A stretch of 64,000 bases of DNA from Poriferisodalis sp965203655 (GCF_965203655.1 NZ_CBDBDD010000001.1:33512-97511), one strand, 5' to 3'. Counted from the first letter of the stretch, positions 41,008-50,792 are shown. Program-made: numbers and translations. Notes: generated from the letters alone by a model not told the origin.

Positions 41008-42672
41008 CTACTGGTACGACACGAACAGGGGCAACGGCGTGCGCGCCAGCACCTGGGAGGCGGTGGGCGTCGGCGAGTCCTCGTCGTAGAAGTTCTTCCA
41101 GCCCCACCAGAAGCGGTCGGCGTCGGGCTCGCCGGTCAGCGCATCCCAAGTGCTGTACTTCGTGTTGATCGGGCCTTGACCGTCCATGTGGATCAGCACC
41201 GCCAGCTCCGGGGGCGTCTCGATCAGCTCGCGGTTGGTGATCATCGAGAAGCGGAACTGATGCAGCACCAGCAGCTTCTGCGGCAGGGCCTCGGTGCGGA
41301 CAAGCTCGGCCAGCCAACGCACGACCTCGTTGATCTCGGCCGCATCGACGGTGCCGATCTGGCGCAGGTGGACCTGGCCGGGCTTGAGGCGCCACTCGGG
41401 ATCGAGCGCCAACCCGACGTGGGGAAGTCGCAGCAACTCCTCGTACTGCTTCGCCTGGGTGAGAAAATCGGTGCGGCCCGGCTGCAGGTCCAGCACCACG
41501 TACATGTCGTTCGCCGCCGCAGTTTCGATCCACGGCCTGATGTCGTCGAGGGCGGTCTCGTTGGAATAATCGCCGTCACGGCCGGCTTGCGCTGAGGCGA
41601 CGGTGGCGATGATCTCGAAGGCGAGCACCACGTCTGCCCCGTCGGCGTCGTAGCCCTCGGCGATGGACCGCAGCCGCGCCACGCCCTCGGATGGGCCCTG
41701 CTCTCCGAGCACCCCGAGCTGCGACGTCGATGGGTGGCCGTACATGGCCACAATCCGGCGAGTGCGGTCACGGTCGAAGATGAGCAGGCCGCCGCCCGGC
41801 AATTCTGCGCCGCGGCGGACAACCTCGAGCTGCCACGCTGCTTCGGGTTCGAGTTCGGCTTGCACCTCTACGTGCACTGCGCTGCGCAGCATCTCGCGCT
41901 CGGCCGGGGCGAGGGCTCGCATGTCTGCATGAGCGGCCACCGCCGCTCCGCCGAGGGGCTGAACGAGCGCCCCCAGCACAGCGGCGTGCTCGGCGCCGGC
42001 AACGATCCACACGCGTTCGTAGGTCACGTCCGACAGCGGCAGCGTCGTCTGCGGATCGACCGGCACCCGCTCGATGGCGAAACCGGGGAGCCGCCGTTCG
42101 AGGATCTGCTCGCTGAAGCCAGCCGTCACGATCCGCTCCGGAGCGAGGCGCTCGATCTCCGCCATGAGGTCGGCCGAGGACCATGACTCGATGAGCAGCA
42201 GCGGCCCCCGAAGATCGTGGCCAGCGAGCGAGACGATCGCTTCGGGACTCCAAGCGAGCGCCAACCCGACCTCGTCGGCGCACTCGTAGAGCGTGCGCGA
42301 GATGTCGAAGCTGAGCGTCACCGCGTCGGCGGTGTCGAGAGCAATCTCTCCGGCGCTGGCCCGGGGCGAACAGTCACGGACCGTCGTGGGAGGGACGGCC
42401 GCCTCGGTTGTCGCGGCGGTCCCGGTGGTGCCAGTCGCGCCGGAGGTTGCAGTCGTACTGGCCGCCTCAGCGGTGCCTGCCGCTCCAGCCGTCGTCTCAG
42501 CGGCCGCGGGAGCGTCTGTCACCGCAGACTCGGCGGGCTCTTGGGTTTCTGGCCGCTCCAGCAAGCGCAGCGAGCACGCACTGCACAGCAGCGCGAGGGC
42601 GGCGCACGCCAGCACCGCGCCCGACCTGAACGGCCGAGCGTCGTGCCGCCTAGCCGGCGAGGGGTTCGTCAC
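41008..42672 (-). CDS. hypothetical lipoprotein with TIM-barrel-like C-terminal half
   Basis: 554 codons from the GTG at 42672. The signal sequence ends at the lipobox ALLCSAC (about residue 33), followed by a 60-residue Thr/Ala/Glu-rich spacer with repeats of the TTAGAAG kind. The central part has ERIVTAGFSEQILERR and VWIVAGAEHAAVLGALVQPLGG, resembling cell-wall-binding repeat 2 folds. The C-terminal 270 residues (DVVLAFEIIATVASAQAG, MYVVLDLQPGRTDF, HVGLALDPEWRL, QKLLVLHQFRFSMI, LAVLIHMDGQGP) look like glycosidase-type barrel strands. Extracytoplasmic, function unknown. It is divergent from the nitroreductase fusion. Confidence 0.65.
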   Translation of the reverse strand: MTNPSPARRHDARPFRSGAVLACAALALLCSACSLRLLERPETQEPAESAVTDAPAAAETTAGAAGTAEAASTTATSGATGTTGTAATTEAAVPPTTVRDCSPRASAGEIALDTADAVTLSFDISRTLYECADEVGLALAWSPEAIVSLAGHDLRGPLLLIESWSSADLMAEIERLAPERIVTAGFSEQILERRLPGFAIERVPVDPQTTLPLSDVTYERVWIVAGAEHAAVLGALVQPLGGAAVAAHADMRALAPAEREMLRSAVHVEVQAELEPEAAWQLEVVRRGAELPGGGLLIFDRDRTRRIVAMYGHPSTSQLGVLGEQGPSEGVARLRSIAEGYDADGADVVLAFEIIATVASAQAGRDGDYSNETALDDIRPWIETAAANDMYVVLDLQPGRTDFLTQAKQYEELLRLPHVGLALDPEWRLKPGQVHLRQIGTVDAAEINEVVRWLAELVRTEALPQKLLVLHQFRFSMITNRELIETPPELAVLIHMDGQGPINTKYSTWDALTGEPDADRFWWGWKNFYDEDSPTPTASQVLARTPLPLFVSYQ

Positions 42673-42712
42673 GCCGGAGAAACTATTGAGTGAGGCGGCA
42701 ATACTGGCGGCT

Positions 42713-43924
42713 ATGCCAACGCCAGAGTTGAACGCCCATGTCCCTGCCCGCTACGACACGGCCGGAGTCGACCTCGCATCGGTCGACGGGGTGCTGTCGA
42801 CCACCCGGTCAGTGCGCCTGCGGCTGGATCTGGAACGCGACGTCCCCCATGACGTCGTCCTGGACTGCATCGACGTAGCCGAGCAGGGGCCCGGCGGCGG
42901 CAACCAGGCCAGCCGGCGGTGGCTGCTGATCCGGGATCCTCAGCAGCGTCAGGCCATCGGCGACATGTACAACTCGGTCGTCGGCGCGTTCATGAAGCGG
43001 GGGCGCGACGCGACCATGGGAACCGGGCACCCGATGGAACAGGTGATGAAGTCGGCGTTCCACCTCGCGGAGCACCTCGCCGACGTGCCAGTGATCGTCA
43101 TCCCATGCGTCTGGGGGGTGCACGACGACAGCGGCAAGCCCGGCCTGTTCGATTCGGTGCTGCAGTCGGCGTGGAGCTTCTGCCTCGCCGCCCGTGCCCG
43201 CGGTCTCGCCACGGCGTGGACCACCGCGATTCTCAACAAGGAAGACGAGCTGCGCGAGGTGCTCGGCATCCCCGAAGGAGTCACACCGGTGGCGCTCCTG
43301 CCGCTCGCATGGTCGAAGGGCACCGAGTTCGGCTCGGTCCCGCGCCGGCGCGCCAATGAGATCGCGTACGTGGACGGCTGGGGTCGCACCTGGGAGGCAC
43401 GAGGCGACGAGTCGGCCGCCCGGTCGCTGAGAGAGGGGCCCGGCGCCACGGTCGAAGTCGATATCGACGCACCCGCCGAACGCGTGTGGGAGATCGTCAG
43501 CGACATCAATGCCGGGGCTGATTTCTCCGAGGAATTCGTACGCGCCGAGTGGGCACCGGGCTACGACGGCCCGGCCGCTGGCGCCAAGTTCATCGGCCAC
43601 AACCAACACCCCGCCATCGGCGAGTGGAATATCGATCTCATCGTCACCGAGTACGAACCGAACGTGCTGTTCGGATGGGCGACCGGCGAGACCGAAGACG
43701 TTGCCGGCGCCCGGTGGCGCTACGAGATCGACGTGTTGCACGGCCAGCGCTGCCGCCTGCGCCACACCGTGCGGATCGGTCCGGGCGAATCGGGCCTCTC
43801 GGTGGCAATCACGGCGATGCCCGACAAGGAGCCGCGCATCCTGTCCCGCCGCCAGGACGAGCACCTGGCGAACATGGCGCGCTGCGTGGAGGGCATCAAG
43901 GCGCTCGCCGAGGGCAGCGCTTGA
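42713..43924 (+). CDS. nitroreductase - SRPBCC fusion protein
   Basis: 403 codons from the ATG at 42713. Residues about 20-240 are a nitroreductase-like FMN domain: TTRSVRLRLDLERDVPHDVVLDCIDVAEQGPGGGNQASRRW is the standard opening, and LQSAWSFCLAARARGLATAWTT its central helix. From about 250 a START/SRPBCC domain follows: ATVEVDIDAPAERVWEIVSDINAG and EYEPNVLFGWATGE. The fusion joins a flavin reductase to a hydrophobic-ligand binding cavity, suggesting that the second domain holds the substrate. The two-domain length is normal for neither family. Its stop overlaps the TTG of gluQ. Confidence 0.82.
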   Translation: MPTPELNAHVPARYDTAGVDLASVDGVLSTTRSVRLRLDLERDVPHDVVLDCIDVAEQGPGGGNQASRRWLLIRDPQQRQAIGDMYNSVVGAFMKRGRDATMGTGHPMEQVMKSAFHLAEHLADVPVIVIPCVWGVHDDSGKPGLFDSVLQSAWSFCLAARARGLATAWTTAILNKEDELREVLGIPEGVTPVALLPLAWSKGTEFGSVPRRRANEIAYVDGWGRTWEARGDESAARSLREGPGATVEVDIDAPAERVWEIVSDINAGADFSEEFVRAEWAPGYDGPAAGAKFIGHNQHPAIGEWNIDLIVTEYEPNVLFGWATGETEDVAGARWRYEIDVLHGQRCRLRHTVRIGPGESGLSVAITAMPDKEPRILSRRQDEHLANMARCVEGIKALAEGSA

Positions 43925-44862
43925 CCACAGATCTGACTGTCGGTCGCTGGGCGCCGAGCCCGACAGGCGACCTGCATCTGGGCAACCTGCGCACCGCACT
44001 GCTGGCTTGGCTGTTCGCCCGATCCGCTGGCGGACGTTTCTTGTGGCGCTTTGAGGATCTCGACGGCGCGGCGCGACCGCGGTTCTACGAATCGCAGCTG
44101 CGCGATGTGGCCGCGCTCGGGCTCGATTGGGACGGCGAGCCGGTCCGCCAGAGCGACCGCCTAGCTCTCTACCGCGACGCCATTGCCGAGCTGCGCCGGC
44201 GCAACCTCACCTACGAGTGCTTCTGCACCCGGCGCGAGATCGCCGAAGCCGCGGCGGCACCGCACGGACCGTCACCCGAGGGTGCCTACCCGGGCACCTG
44301 CCGACGCTTGACCCGCGCTGAGCTCAAGCAGCGGCGCAGCAGTGGCCGACCGGCGGCGCTGCGGCTGCGGGTGGGCTCGGACGACTCGGAGCCCACCGAG
44401 GTGACCGTCGTCGACCGCCAGCTCGGCGCCTACGCCAGCACAGTCGACGACTTCGTGATCCAGCGCGGCGACGGTACCCCCGCCTACAACCTCACGGTCG
44501 TCGTGGACGATGCCGCCCAAGGCGTCACCGAGATCGTGCGAGGCGACGACCTGCTGCCGTCCGCCCCCCGCCAGACCCATCTGGCGCGCCTGCTCAGCCT
44601 TGAGCCGCCCTCCTATGCCCACGTCCCCCTCGTGCTCGGCCCCGAAGGTCGCCGCCTGGCCAAGCGAGACGGCGCCGTGACGCTGCAGGACCGCCTGGCA
44701 CTCGGCGAGACACCAATCGACTTCGTCATCCTGCTGCTGTCGAGCCTCGGACTCGACCCGGTTACGAGCCTCGACGCCCTCGCCGAGACAGCGCAGCGCT
44801 TCGACCCGACGACTCTGCCACGACAACCCTGGGTGTACGAGCCTCCTGCGGTCACAGCGTGA
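43921..44862 (+). CDS. gluQ: glutamyl-Q tRNA(Asp) synthetase
   Basis: 313 codons, a truncated GluRS paralogue lacking the anticodon-binding domain, which puts Glu on queuosine in tRNA(Asp). The start is a TTG at 43921 overlapping the preceding stop (TTGA). Motifs: RWAPSPTGDLHLGNLRTAL (HIGH version), the zinc-ligand set CFCTRRE with YPGTC later, LRVGSDDSE, RGDDLLPSAPRQ and LAKRDGA (KMSKS version). Length and motif order are typical. It ends 12 bases from the convergent ABC permease gene. Confidence 0.9.
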   Translation: MTTDLTVGRWAPSPTGDLHLGNLRTALLAWLFARSAGGRFLWRFEDLDGAARPRFYESQLRDVAALGLDWDGEPVRQSDRLALYRDAIAELRRRNLTYECFCTRREIAEAAAAPHGPSPEGAYPGTCRRLTRAELKQRRSSGRPAALRLRVGSDDSEPTEVTVVDRQLGAYASTVDDFVIQRGDGTPAYNLTVVVDDAAQGVTEIVRGDDLLPSAPRQTHLARLLSLEPPSYAHVPLVLGPEGRRLAKRDGAVTLQDRLALGETPIDFVILLLSSLGLDPVTSLDALAETAQRFDPTTLPRQPWVYEPPAVTA

Positions 44863-44874
44863 GTCGGCCCGGCG

Positions 44875-47322
44875 CTACTCCATGACCCGGAGCTGGCCCG
44901 GGATGAACATCTTGTTCAGCTTGCGGCCAGGGAATATCGGCGCCAGCGCGATTGCGGCCAATGCCACCACGAACGACGCCGCCATCTCCCACCAGCGCAC
45001 CGACACGATCATGCCGACGTCGGGGACGGCCGTCGGCATCTGGAACAACGCCATCCATAGCAACAGTGCGTACCCGAACAGACCGCCGAGCACCACGGCA
45101 ACCACGCCCAGCAGCAGCCCCTCCACCGAGAGGTTCGCGATCACCCGCCGCACGGGTATGCCGTAGGCGAACATCGTGGCGTGATCGCGGGAGCGCTCGT
45201 CCACATTGATGTTGGCGGTGTTGAACGCGATCAGCATCACCAGGAAGATGACGAATATTCGCGTGATGACGAACACGCCGCTGGACTGCTCCAGCGAATC
45301 CTCCAAGGACTGGAACGTCTCGTTCAACCCCTGCACCAGTGCCACGCCCGTGCCGCTGCCGAAGAGCGCTCGCTTCACGTCGTTCAGGCTGCTGCCGTCT
45401 GCCGGCACGCCGGTCACGATGTTGGCCAGATCGCCGAAGCCCCAGGTCGACGCCTGCGAGAGATCCATGTAGGCGTTGAGCCGCAGCGGATGCGGATGGA
45501 TCGCCGCGACGGGCAGGCTGCGGGTGCTGTAAGTGAACGCCCCATCGACGAGCGCCGGATGCGTCACGATGACGTCATCGCCTACCCCCACACCGAAGTC
45601 ACGAGCGGCCTTGTCGGCGAGAACGATGCCTGGCGACCGGGGCGACAGCGATCCCTCCGTCGCGGTCGGCGTCCACACGGTGCTGCCGAAATCGACGAAG
45701 CGGACCGCGAGATCCAGCCGGATCGGGTCGTCGGTGGCTTCTGACGTGGCGGCTGTGACATTGGCCCCGAGCACCATCGCCGGCTCGCCGAGTTGCACCG
45801 TCGGATTGGTGAGTATGTCCTGAACCTGCGGCGAGTTGACCGGGTAGAAGGAATCCAACTGCACCGTGAAGCGGTCAGGCTCGCCACCGAGCAGTTCTTC
45901 GTTGCCGTCGTCGAGCGTGGCCGTAAAGGTGCTGCCCAGCCCCAGCATGGCGAACATGATCGCCAAGCTCATGGTGAAGGTCAGCAGCGTCAGGAATGTC
46001 CGGCGGGGAGCCCTCATCAGGTTCCGGAACGGCATCCGCTCGAGGCTGCGGCCCGGCAGGGGGATGCGGCTGATGATGGGCCCCAAACTGCCGCCCCTCG
46101 ATGCCAGATGACTTGAGCGAATCGCGTCGACTGGCCGCACCCTGACGGCGCGCAGGACAGGCCAGAGCACGGCAAGCACCGGCACTGCGAATCCGAGCGC
46201 CATAGCCTGCGCGTAGATGCCTGCCTGGAAGGGTTGCTCGAAGATCGGCAGCCACGCAACCTCCTGCACGACGGTCACCGTCTGGAAGGCGATCGCGTAG
46301 CCCACGGCGACGCCCAAGATCATGCCGATGATGCCGATCTGCAGGCCGATCAGCAGCGGCCGGATGACGATCGTCCGGGGATGCTCTCCGATCGCCATTG
46401 AGTTGCCGATCTCGCGCCGCTGCGCTTCGACCATGCGGGCGGAGAAGTTCAGTGCGGCGAACGCAGCTCCGACAAAGAGCAGGAGCGAGATGGCGTTGTA
46501 GATGCCCTGGTCGATCTCTGGTGAACCGGTCAAGCCGATATACGAGGGCGTCGCCTCTCGGGTGAGGACGTCCAGCAGTACACCGTCCTGCGACGCGGCG
46601 GCTTCGGTGAGCTGCCGGGTCACCGCCGCTGCGTCGGCACCTGGCTCGAGGGTCAGCACGAGGTCGTTGACCATGCCGGACCGGCCCGATATGTCCTGCG
46701 CGGCATCCAGCGGGGCGAACAGCACCGCCAGGTTGGACCTGCCGAGCGATCCGTTCCCCTCGATGATGAGGAAGAACTCGGGTGACACGGCAGCGCCGAC
46801 ATAGTCCACGCCGACATCGCCGCCCACCGTCAGCGCGCCGCTCGTCGGCAAGTCCCAGAAGGTCGAGAAGCCCCGATTGACCAGCACCTGCGGTGTTGCG
46901 CTGTTCGAAACCGGCCGCGCAGCATCGTCGATCAGGTAGACGTCATTGACGACGGGCTCGCTCCCCGACAGGTCCATGCCGACGATGCGCCCGTGCACCA
47001 GCAGTTCTTCGCCCTCGACGACAGTCTCGACCTGGGTGTCGAACAGGAGGCGTTCGTTGTAGCGGTCGATGCCGTCGATCTCGCTGGCGATGCGAGCAAG
47101 CGAGCCGGCCGGCACGTCCCCGCCCTCGCCGACCGTCGCCCGCAGGTCGTACATGCTCGTGGCCTCGAGGCTCTTGTCAATGGAGGTGAGCCTCCATTGC
47201 GTCACGCTCGAGAGGCCCGCGTACAGCCCGATGCCGATCGCCAGTGTGAAGCCGATGGCGACGATCTGGATCCAGCGTTTGCGCGCGTCCCGCAGGGACC
47301 ACCGCAGCCGGAACAACCACAT
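44875..47322 (-). CDS. ABC transporter permease, FtsX/MacB-Lol type (duplicated)
   Basis: 815 codons. FtsX-domain permease with the N-terminal helix near WIQIVAIGFTLAIGIGLYAGL, a large extracytoplasmic domain of about 240 residues, three helices around SLLLFVGAAFAALNFS to VLAVLWPVLRAV, a second N-terminal-type helix at FLTLLTFTMSLAIMFAMLGLGSTF, another large domain, and three C-terminal helices (RIFVIFLVMLIAFNTA, EGLLLGVVAVVLGG, MAASFVVALAAIALAPI). It sits next to the ATPase gene (10-base gap), with which it would form an exporter or a lipoprotein-type extruder. The substrate is unknown. Ordinary MacB/LolC members are about 400 aa; this is the doubled form. Confidence 0.88.
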   Translation of the reverse strand: MWLFRLRWSLRDARKRWIQIVAIGFTLAIGIGLYAGLSSVTQWRLTSIDKSLEATSMYDLRATVGEGGDVPAGSLARIASEIDGIDRYNERLLFDTQVETVVEGEELLVHGRIVGMDLSGSEPVVNDVYLIDDAARPVSNSATPQVLVNRGFSTFWDLPTSGALTVGGDVGVDYVGAAVSPEFFLIIEGNGSLGRSNLAVLFAPLDAAQDISGRSGMVNDLVLTLEPGADAAAVTRQLTEAAASQDGVLLDVLTREATPSYIGLTGSPEIDQGIYNAISLLLFVGAAFAALNFSARMVEAQRREIGNSMAIGEHPRTIVIRPLLIGLQIGIIGMILGVAVGYAIAFQTVTVVQEVAWLPIFEQPFQAGIYAQAMALGFAVPVLAVLWPVLRAVRVRPVDAIRSSHLASRGGSLGPIISRIPLPGRSLERMPFRNLMRAPRRTFLTLLTFTMSLAIMFAMLGLGSTFTATLDDGNEELLGGEPDRFTVQLDSFYPVNSPQVQDILTNPTVQLGEPAMVLGANVTAATSEATDDPIRLDLAVRFVDFGSTVWTPTATEGSLSPRSPGIVLADKAARDFGVGVGDDVIVTHPALVDGAFTYSTRSLPVAAIHPHPLRLNAYMDLSQASTWGFGDLANIVTGVPADGSSLNDVKRALFGSGTGVALVQGLNETFQSLEDSLEQSSGVFVITRIFVIFLVMLIAFNTANINVDERSRDHATMFAYGIPVRRVIANLSVEGLLLGVVAVVLGGLFGYALLLWMALFQMPTAVPDVGMIVSVRWWEMAASFVVALAAIALAPIFPGRKLNKMFIPGQLRVME

Positions 47323-47332
47323 GCGCGCGGGC

Positions 47333-48034
47333 CTACCAGTGGAGCTCGGACAGCGGGGTCTTGCCGCCCTCGGGCGGACCGTCGCTGATGATCTGCCCGC
47401 TGCTCATCTCCACGACGCGGTCGGCCATGCGGGAGATCTCGCGGTTGTGGGTCACCACGAGCACCGCCCGGTCCTGGTTGGCTTGCTCGGCGAGCAATTC
47501 GAGGATCTGGGCACCGGTCTTGAAGTCCAGCTCGCCGGTGGGCTCATCGGCGAGCAGCACCGGGTTGCCGGTGGCGAGTGCTCGCGCGATCGCCACGCGC
47601 TGCTGCTCGCCGCCCGACAGCTCATGCGGGAAGTGACCGAGCCGGTGGCCGAGCCCGACGGAGTCGAGTATGTCGGCGGGATCGGCCGATCCGCTCTTGC
47701 CGGAGACGTCCATGCCGAACTCGACGTTCTCGGTTGCGGTCAAACCCGGGAAGAGGTTGAAGCTTTGGAAGATGAAGCTGACCGTCTCGCGCCGCAGCGC
47801 AAAGAGCTCGCTGCGGCTTGATGTGGTGAGATCACGTCCCCCGACGGTCACCTTGCCGGATGACGGTACGTCCAGGGCACCGATGATGTTGAGCGTGGTG
47901 GTCTTGCCGCTGCCGGATGCACCGAGGACGACGACAAACTCGCCCGTATCGACGTGCAGGTCGATGCCGGCCAGCGCTGTCACCAGCACGGGGCCGACTT
48001 CGTAGTGCTTGGTGACGCCTTCGAGATCGATCAC
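47333..48034 (-). CDS. ABC transporter ATP-binding protein, MacB/LolD type
   Basis: 233 codons from the GTG at 48034. Walker A LGASGSGKTTTLNIIG, the Q-loop FIFQSFNLFPGLTATENVEFG (LolD/MacB-type), signature PHELSGGEQQRVAIARAL and Walker B LLADEPTGELDFKTG are complete. It lies 10 bases upstream of the duplicated permease and starts a two-gene operon. The group exports peptides, lipids or lipoproteins, or acts as a mechanotransducer. Confidence 0.92.
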   Translation of the reverse strand: MIDLEGVTKHYEVGPVLVTALAGIDLHVDTGEFVVVLGASGSGKTTTLNIIGALDVPSSGKVTVGGRDLTTSSRSELFALRRETVSFIFQSFNLFPGLTATENVEFGMDVSGKSGSADPADILDSVGLGHRLGHFPHELSGGEQQRVAIARALATGNPVLLADEPTGELDFKTGAQILELLAEQANQDRAVLVVTHNREISRMADRVVEMSSGQIISDGPPEGGKTPLSELHW

Positions 48035-48070
48035 GTCAGAGATCTCCCCAGTCGCTGCCGACGTCGATAA

Positions 48071-48085
48071 TGGTACGAACTACCA
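48071..48085. promoter_or_regulatory. TGGTA-N5-TACCA inverted repeat, possible operator
   Basis: A 15-base inverted repeat about 40 bases upstream of the ABC operon start, in an AT-richer patch. Its size suits a TetR/PadR/MarR-like repressor site, but no regulator gene is adjacent. Confidence 0.35.
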
Positions 48086-48246
48086 AAGCTCTCGACCGAC
48101 ATCACGGCCGCTCGGCATTGCTTCAAGACGCTACTGCTCGCTGGCTCGTCGGTGGGCTAGGCAGCTAGGTGAACCGCACCTGTTGTTTCCCGCTCTTGTT
48201 CCCGTATTTCGTGCGATTGGGCTCACGGGCCGCTCGGACCCGGGCC

Positions 48247-49827
48247 TCAGCAGCTCGGCCAATAGCTCAGCGGCCGCTGCTCGGGCGGCGGCACCGGCCG
48301 ATTGGCCAGCATCCGGATGTCCGAGATGAGCACGCTGCGGGTGTCGGCGGGGTCGATCATCTCGTCGATGCGCATCGTGCCGGCTGCTTCGAAGGGATTC
48401 GTCGCCTCAGCCACCTCGGCCACGAGCTTCAGCCGCTCGGCCTCGCGCTCGTCAGGGTCGGCGATGCGCGAGAGCTTCGAGCCGAACGCCACGTTCACGC
48501 CGACTTCGGGATCCATGAAGCCGACCTCCGCACCGGGCCAGCAGTAGATGCCATGGCTGGGCATCCGGGAGCCGTTCATGGCCTGCCAGGCCATGCCGAA
48601 TGCCTTGCGCAGGCACACCGTGAGCGTGGGCGCGGACGCGTTCTGCAGTGCATGCATCATGCGAATGCCCCAGTGGAGCATCAAGTCGTGCTCGACACGC
48701 TTGCCGACCATGAAGCCCGGCACGTCCACCAGGAAGATCATGGGAATGTTGTACGAGTCGCACACGGTGGCGAGGCGAATGACCTTGTGGCAGGCCTGCG
48801 GGTCGAGGGTTCCCGCCTGGAACATCGGGTTGCTCGCGATGACGCCCACCGCGTACCCGTCCAGCCGGGCGAGCGCGCACACCACGTTGCGGGCGTAATT
48901 CGGCTGCATCTCGAAAACGGAACCGGGGTCGCAGATGCGGGCGACGACGCGTCGCATGTCGTAGCCGCGGGTGCGCCGGGCCGGCACCATGCGGGCCAGC
49001 TCGGGATCGGGCCCGTCGCCGCCGCGTGGCTCGGCCCGGGGCGCCGGCTGCCAGGCATTCGAGGGCATGTATGACAGCCACCGCCGGATGGCTTCATACC
49101 CCTCCTCGTCGGTGTCGACGCCGAGATCGATCTGCCCGGTGATGCGAGCGTGCACATCGACGCCACCGACGTCTTCGAATGAGATGACCTCGCCGGTCGC
49201 GATCTCGAACACCTTCGGCGAGGTCACGGCGAGGCACGAGCCGCGCACCATGACGACGTAGTCGCTCATGGCCGACACGAACGACGAGCCGCCGAAGGAC
49301 TGGCCGCAGATCATGGTGGCCATCGGGATCCGGTGACGCCGCTGGGCCATCTCGAACATGGCACCGGGCTCGGAGATGCCTTCCGAGCCCATGAGATCAG
49401 GAATGCGGCCGCCGCCGGTCTCGCCGAAGTGCACGACAGGAATGCCCATGGTGAGCGCGCGGTCGTAGAGACGGCTCTCCTTGCGGGTGCCCACGATGGA
49501 GCTCGAGCCGCGCAGCACCGTGATGTCGTCGCCGAACACTGCCACCGGCCGGCCGTCCACATCGCCGTGCCCGCCGATCTTGCCGTCACCGGGTGTGATG
49601 TCGCGCATCTCGGGGCGGAGCGACCGGCTGAAGGTGCCGATCTCACGGAACGAGCCGTCGTCGAGGAAGGCATCGATGTGCTGGCGGATCGTCCGGTCGC
49701 CTTCTTCGGCCATCGCCTGGACCTTCGAAGCGCCGCCCATGTCCCGCCGGATCACCTCGGCTTGGGCCTGCATCTCGGCAACCCGTTGCTCGTGGCTGAT
49801 CGCGTCGCCGTCTCCGTACTCAACCAT
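48247..49827 (-). CDS. acyl-CoA carboxylase carboxyltransferase (beta) subunit
   Basis: 526 codons, biotin-dependent carboxyltransferase of the propionyl/acetyl-CoA carboxylase beta type. Two crotonase-like halves are visible: IVGTRKESRLYDRALTMGIPVVHFGETGGGRIPDLMGSEGI in the first with the acyl-CoA GG, and the second with GVIASNPMFQAGTLDPQACHKVIRLATVCDSYNIPMIFLVDVPGFMVG. It carboxylates acyl-CoA using carboxybiotin from a partner subunit not in this window. A second homologue begins at 63704. The ATG at 49827 has GGAG close upstream. Confidence 0.9.
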   Translation of the reverse strand: MVEYGDGDAISHEQRVAEMQAQAEVIRRDMGGASKVQAMAEEGDRTIRQHIDAFLDDGSFREIGTFSRSLRPEMRDITPGDGKIGGHGDVDGRPVAVFGDDITVLRGSSSIVGTRKESRLYDRALTMGIPVVHFGETGGGRIPDLMGSEGISEPGAMFEMAQRRHRIPMATMICGQSFGGSSFVSAMSDYVVMVRGSCLAVTSPKVFEIATGEVISFEDVGGVDVHARITGQIDLGVDTDEEGYEAIRRWLSYMPSNAWQPAPRAEPRGGDGPDPELARMVPARRTRGYDMRRVVARICDPGSVFEMQPNYARNVVCALARLDGYAVGVIASNPMFQAGTLDPQACHKVIRLATVCDSYNIPMIFLVDVPGFMVGKRVEHDLMLHWGIRMMHALQNASAPTLTVCLRKAFGMAWQAMNGSRMPSHGIYCWPGAEVGFMDPEVGVNVAFGSKLSRIADPDEREAERLKLVAEVAEATNPFEAAGTMRIDEMIDPADTRSVLISDIRMLANRPVPPPEQRPLSYWPSC

Positions 49828-49857
49828 TGGCCGTCTCCTGCACTGTTATCGCCCTAC

Positions 49858-50709
49858 TTATGCATCCGCGTAGTCAGCGAGGATCTGCCCGTATGTCTCG
49901 CCGAGCTGGGGCGGCCTGCGCCCCGGCACCATCACTTGGCTGACGCCGAGCTCGACCAGCTGATCGAGGTGGGCGCGGTCGGTCCCGCCAGTAGTCCACA
50001 TCTCGACGTCACTTGGGTCGCGTCCCGCGGCCTCGGCATAGCGGCGCGTCGATTCGAAGAGCCCCGCTAGCACCTCAACAGGCCGTTCGGCCGGGAAGAA
50101 CACGTCGCCGAGCTCACCGGCGCGCCGGGCGGCGCGGTCGCTGTGGCCGCCTACCAGGATCGGCACCGGCTGCTGGACGGGCTTGGGTTGCGAGTAGACC
50201 GGGTCGAAGTCGACGAACTCACCGTGGAACTCGGCTTCCTCCTCGGTCCACAGCACACGCAGCGCCGCGATGTACTCGTCGGTGCGCGCACCCCGACGGT
50301 CGAAAGGCACGCCGAGTGCGTCGAACTCCTCGCGCAGCCATCCCACGCCGATGCCGAAGTCGAAACGACCGCCGCACAGGCGGTCGAGCGAAGCAATCTC
50401 CTTCGCCAGGATCAGGGGGTTGCGCTGGGGCAGGATGAGAATGCCGGTTGCCAGCCGGATGCGTGCCGTCACTGCGGCGGCATACGCCAGCCAGATGAGC
50501 GGGTCTGAGTGGTCGAGCTGGCTTGCGCCCTTGAACAGGCGCCCGCCCTCGTCGTAGGGATAGGTGGAGCTGTACGACTTCGGCACCACCACATGCTCGA
50601 TCGCCCACAGCGAATCGAAGCCGACTTCCTCAGCGGTCTGGGCGGTCTCCTGCGCCGCAGCGCCATCGACGTTGCCCATCAAGTTCGCGGAGATCAGGCC
50701 GAATCTCAT
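49858..50709 (-). CDS. LLM class F420-dependent oxidoreductase (TIGR03619-like)
   Basis: 283 codons. MRFGLISANLMGNVDGAAAQETAQTAEEVGFDSLWAIEHVVVPKSY starts the barrel, then IRLATGILILPQRNPLILAKEIASLDRLCGGRFDFGIGVGWLREEFDALGVPFDRRG and PKPVQQPVPILVGGHSDRA. The second run is the TIGR03619 signature, almost identical in pattern to the gene at 5675. It lies between the carboxyltransferase (30 bases downstream) and another luciferase-like gene (83 bases upstream), all on the minus strand. Confidence 0.88.
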   Translation of the reverse strand: MRFGLISANLMGNVDGAAAQETAQTAEEVGFDSLWAIEHVVVPKSYSSTYPYDEGGRLFKGASQLDHSDPLIWLAYAAAVTARIRLATGILILPQRNPLILAKEIASLDRLCGGRFDFGIGVGWLREEFDALGVPFDRRGARTDEYIAALRVLWTEEEAEFHGEFVDFDPVYSQPKPVQQPVPILVGGHSDRAARRAGELGDVFFPAERPVEVLAGLFESTRRYAEAAGRDPSDVEMWTTGGTDRAHLDQLVELGVSQVMVPGRRPPQLGETYGQILADYADA

Positions 50710-50792
50710 CTGGAAGCCCCCGTCCGCCGCACTCGGGCGGCGCGGCGGCGAACATCATGGCCGATCAGCGCCGCGGATTCCCGCGGGCTCGG

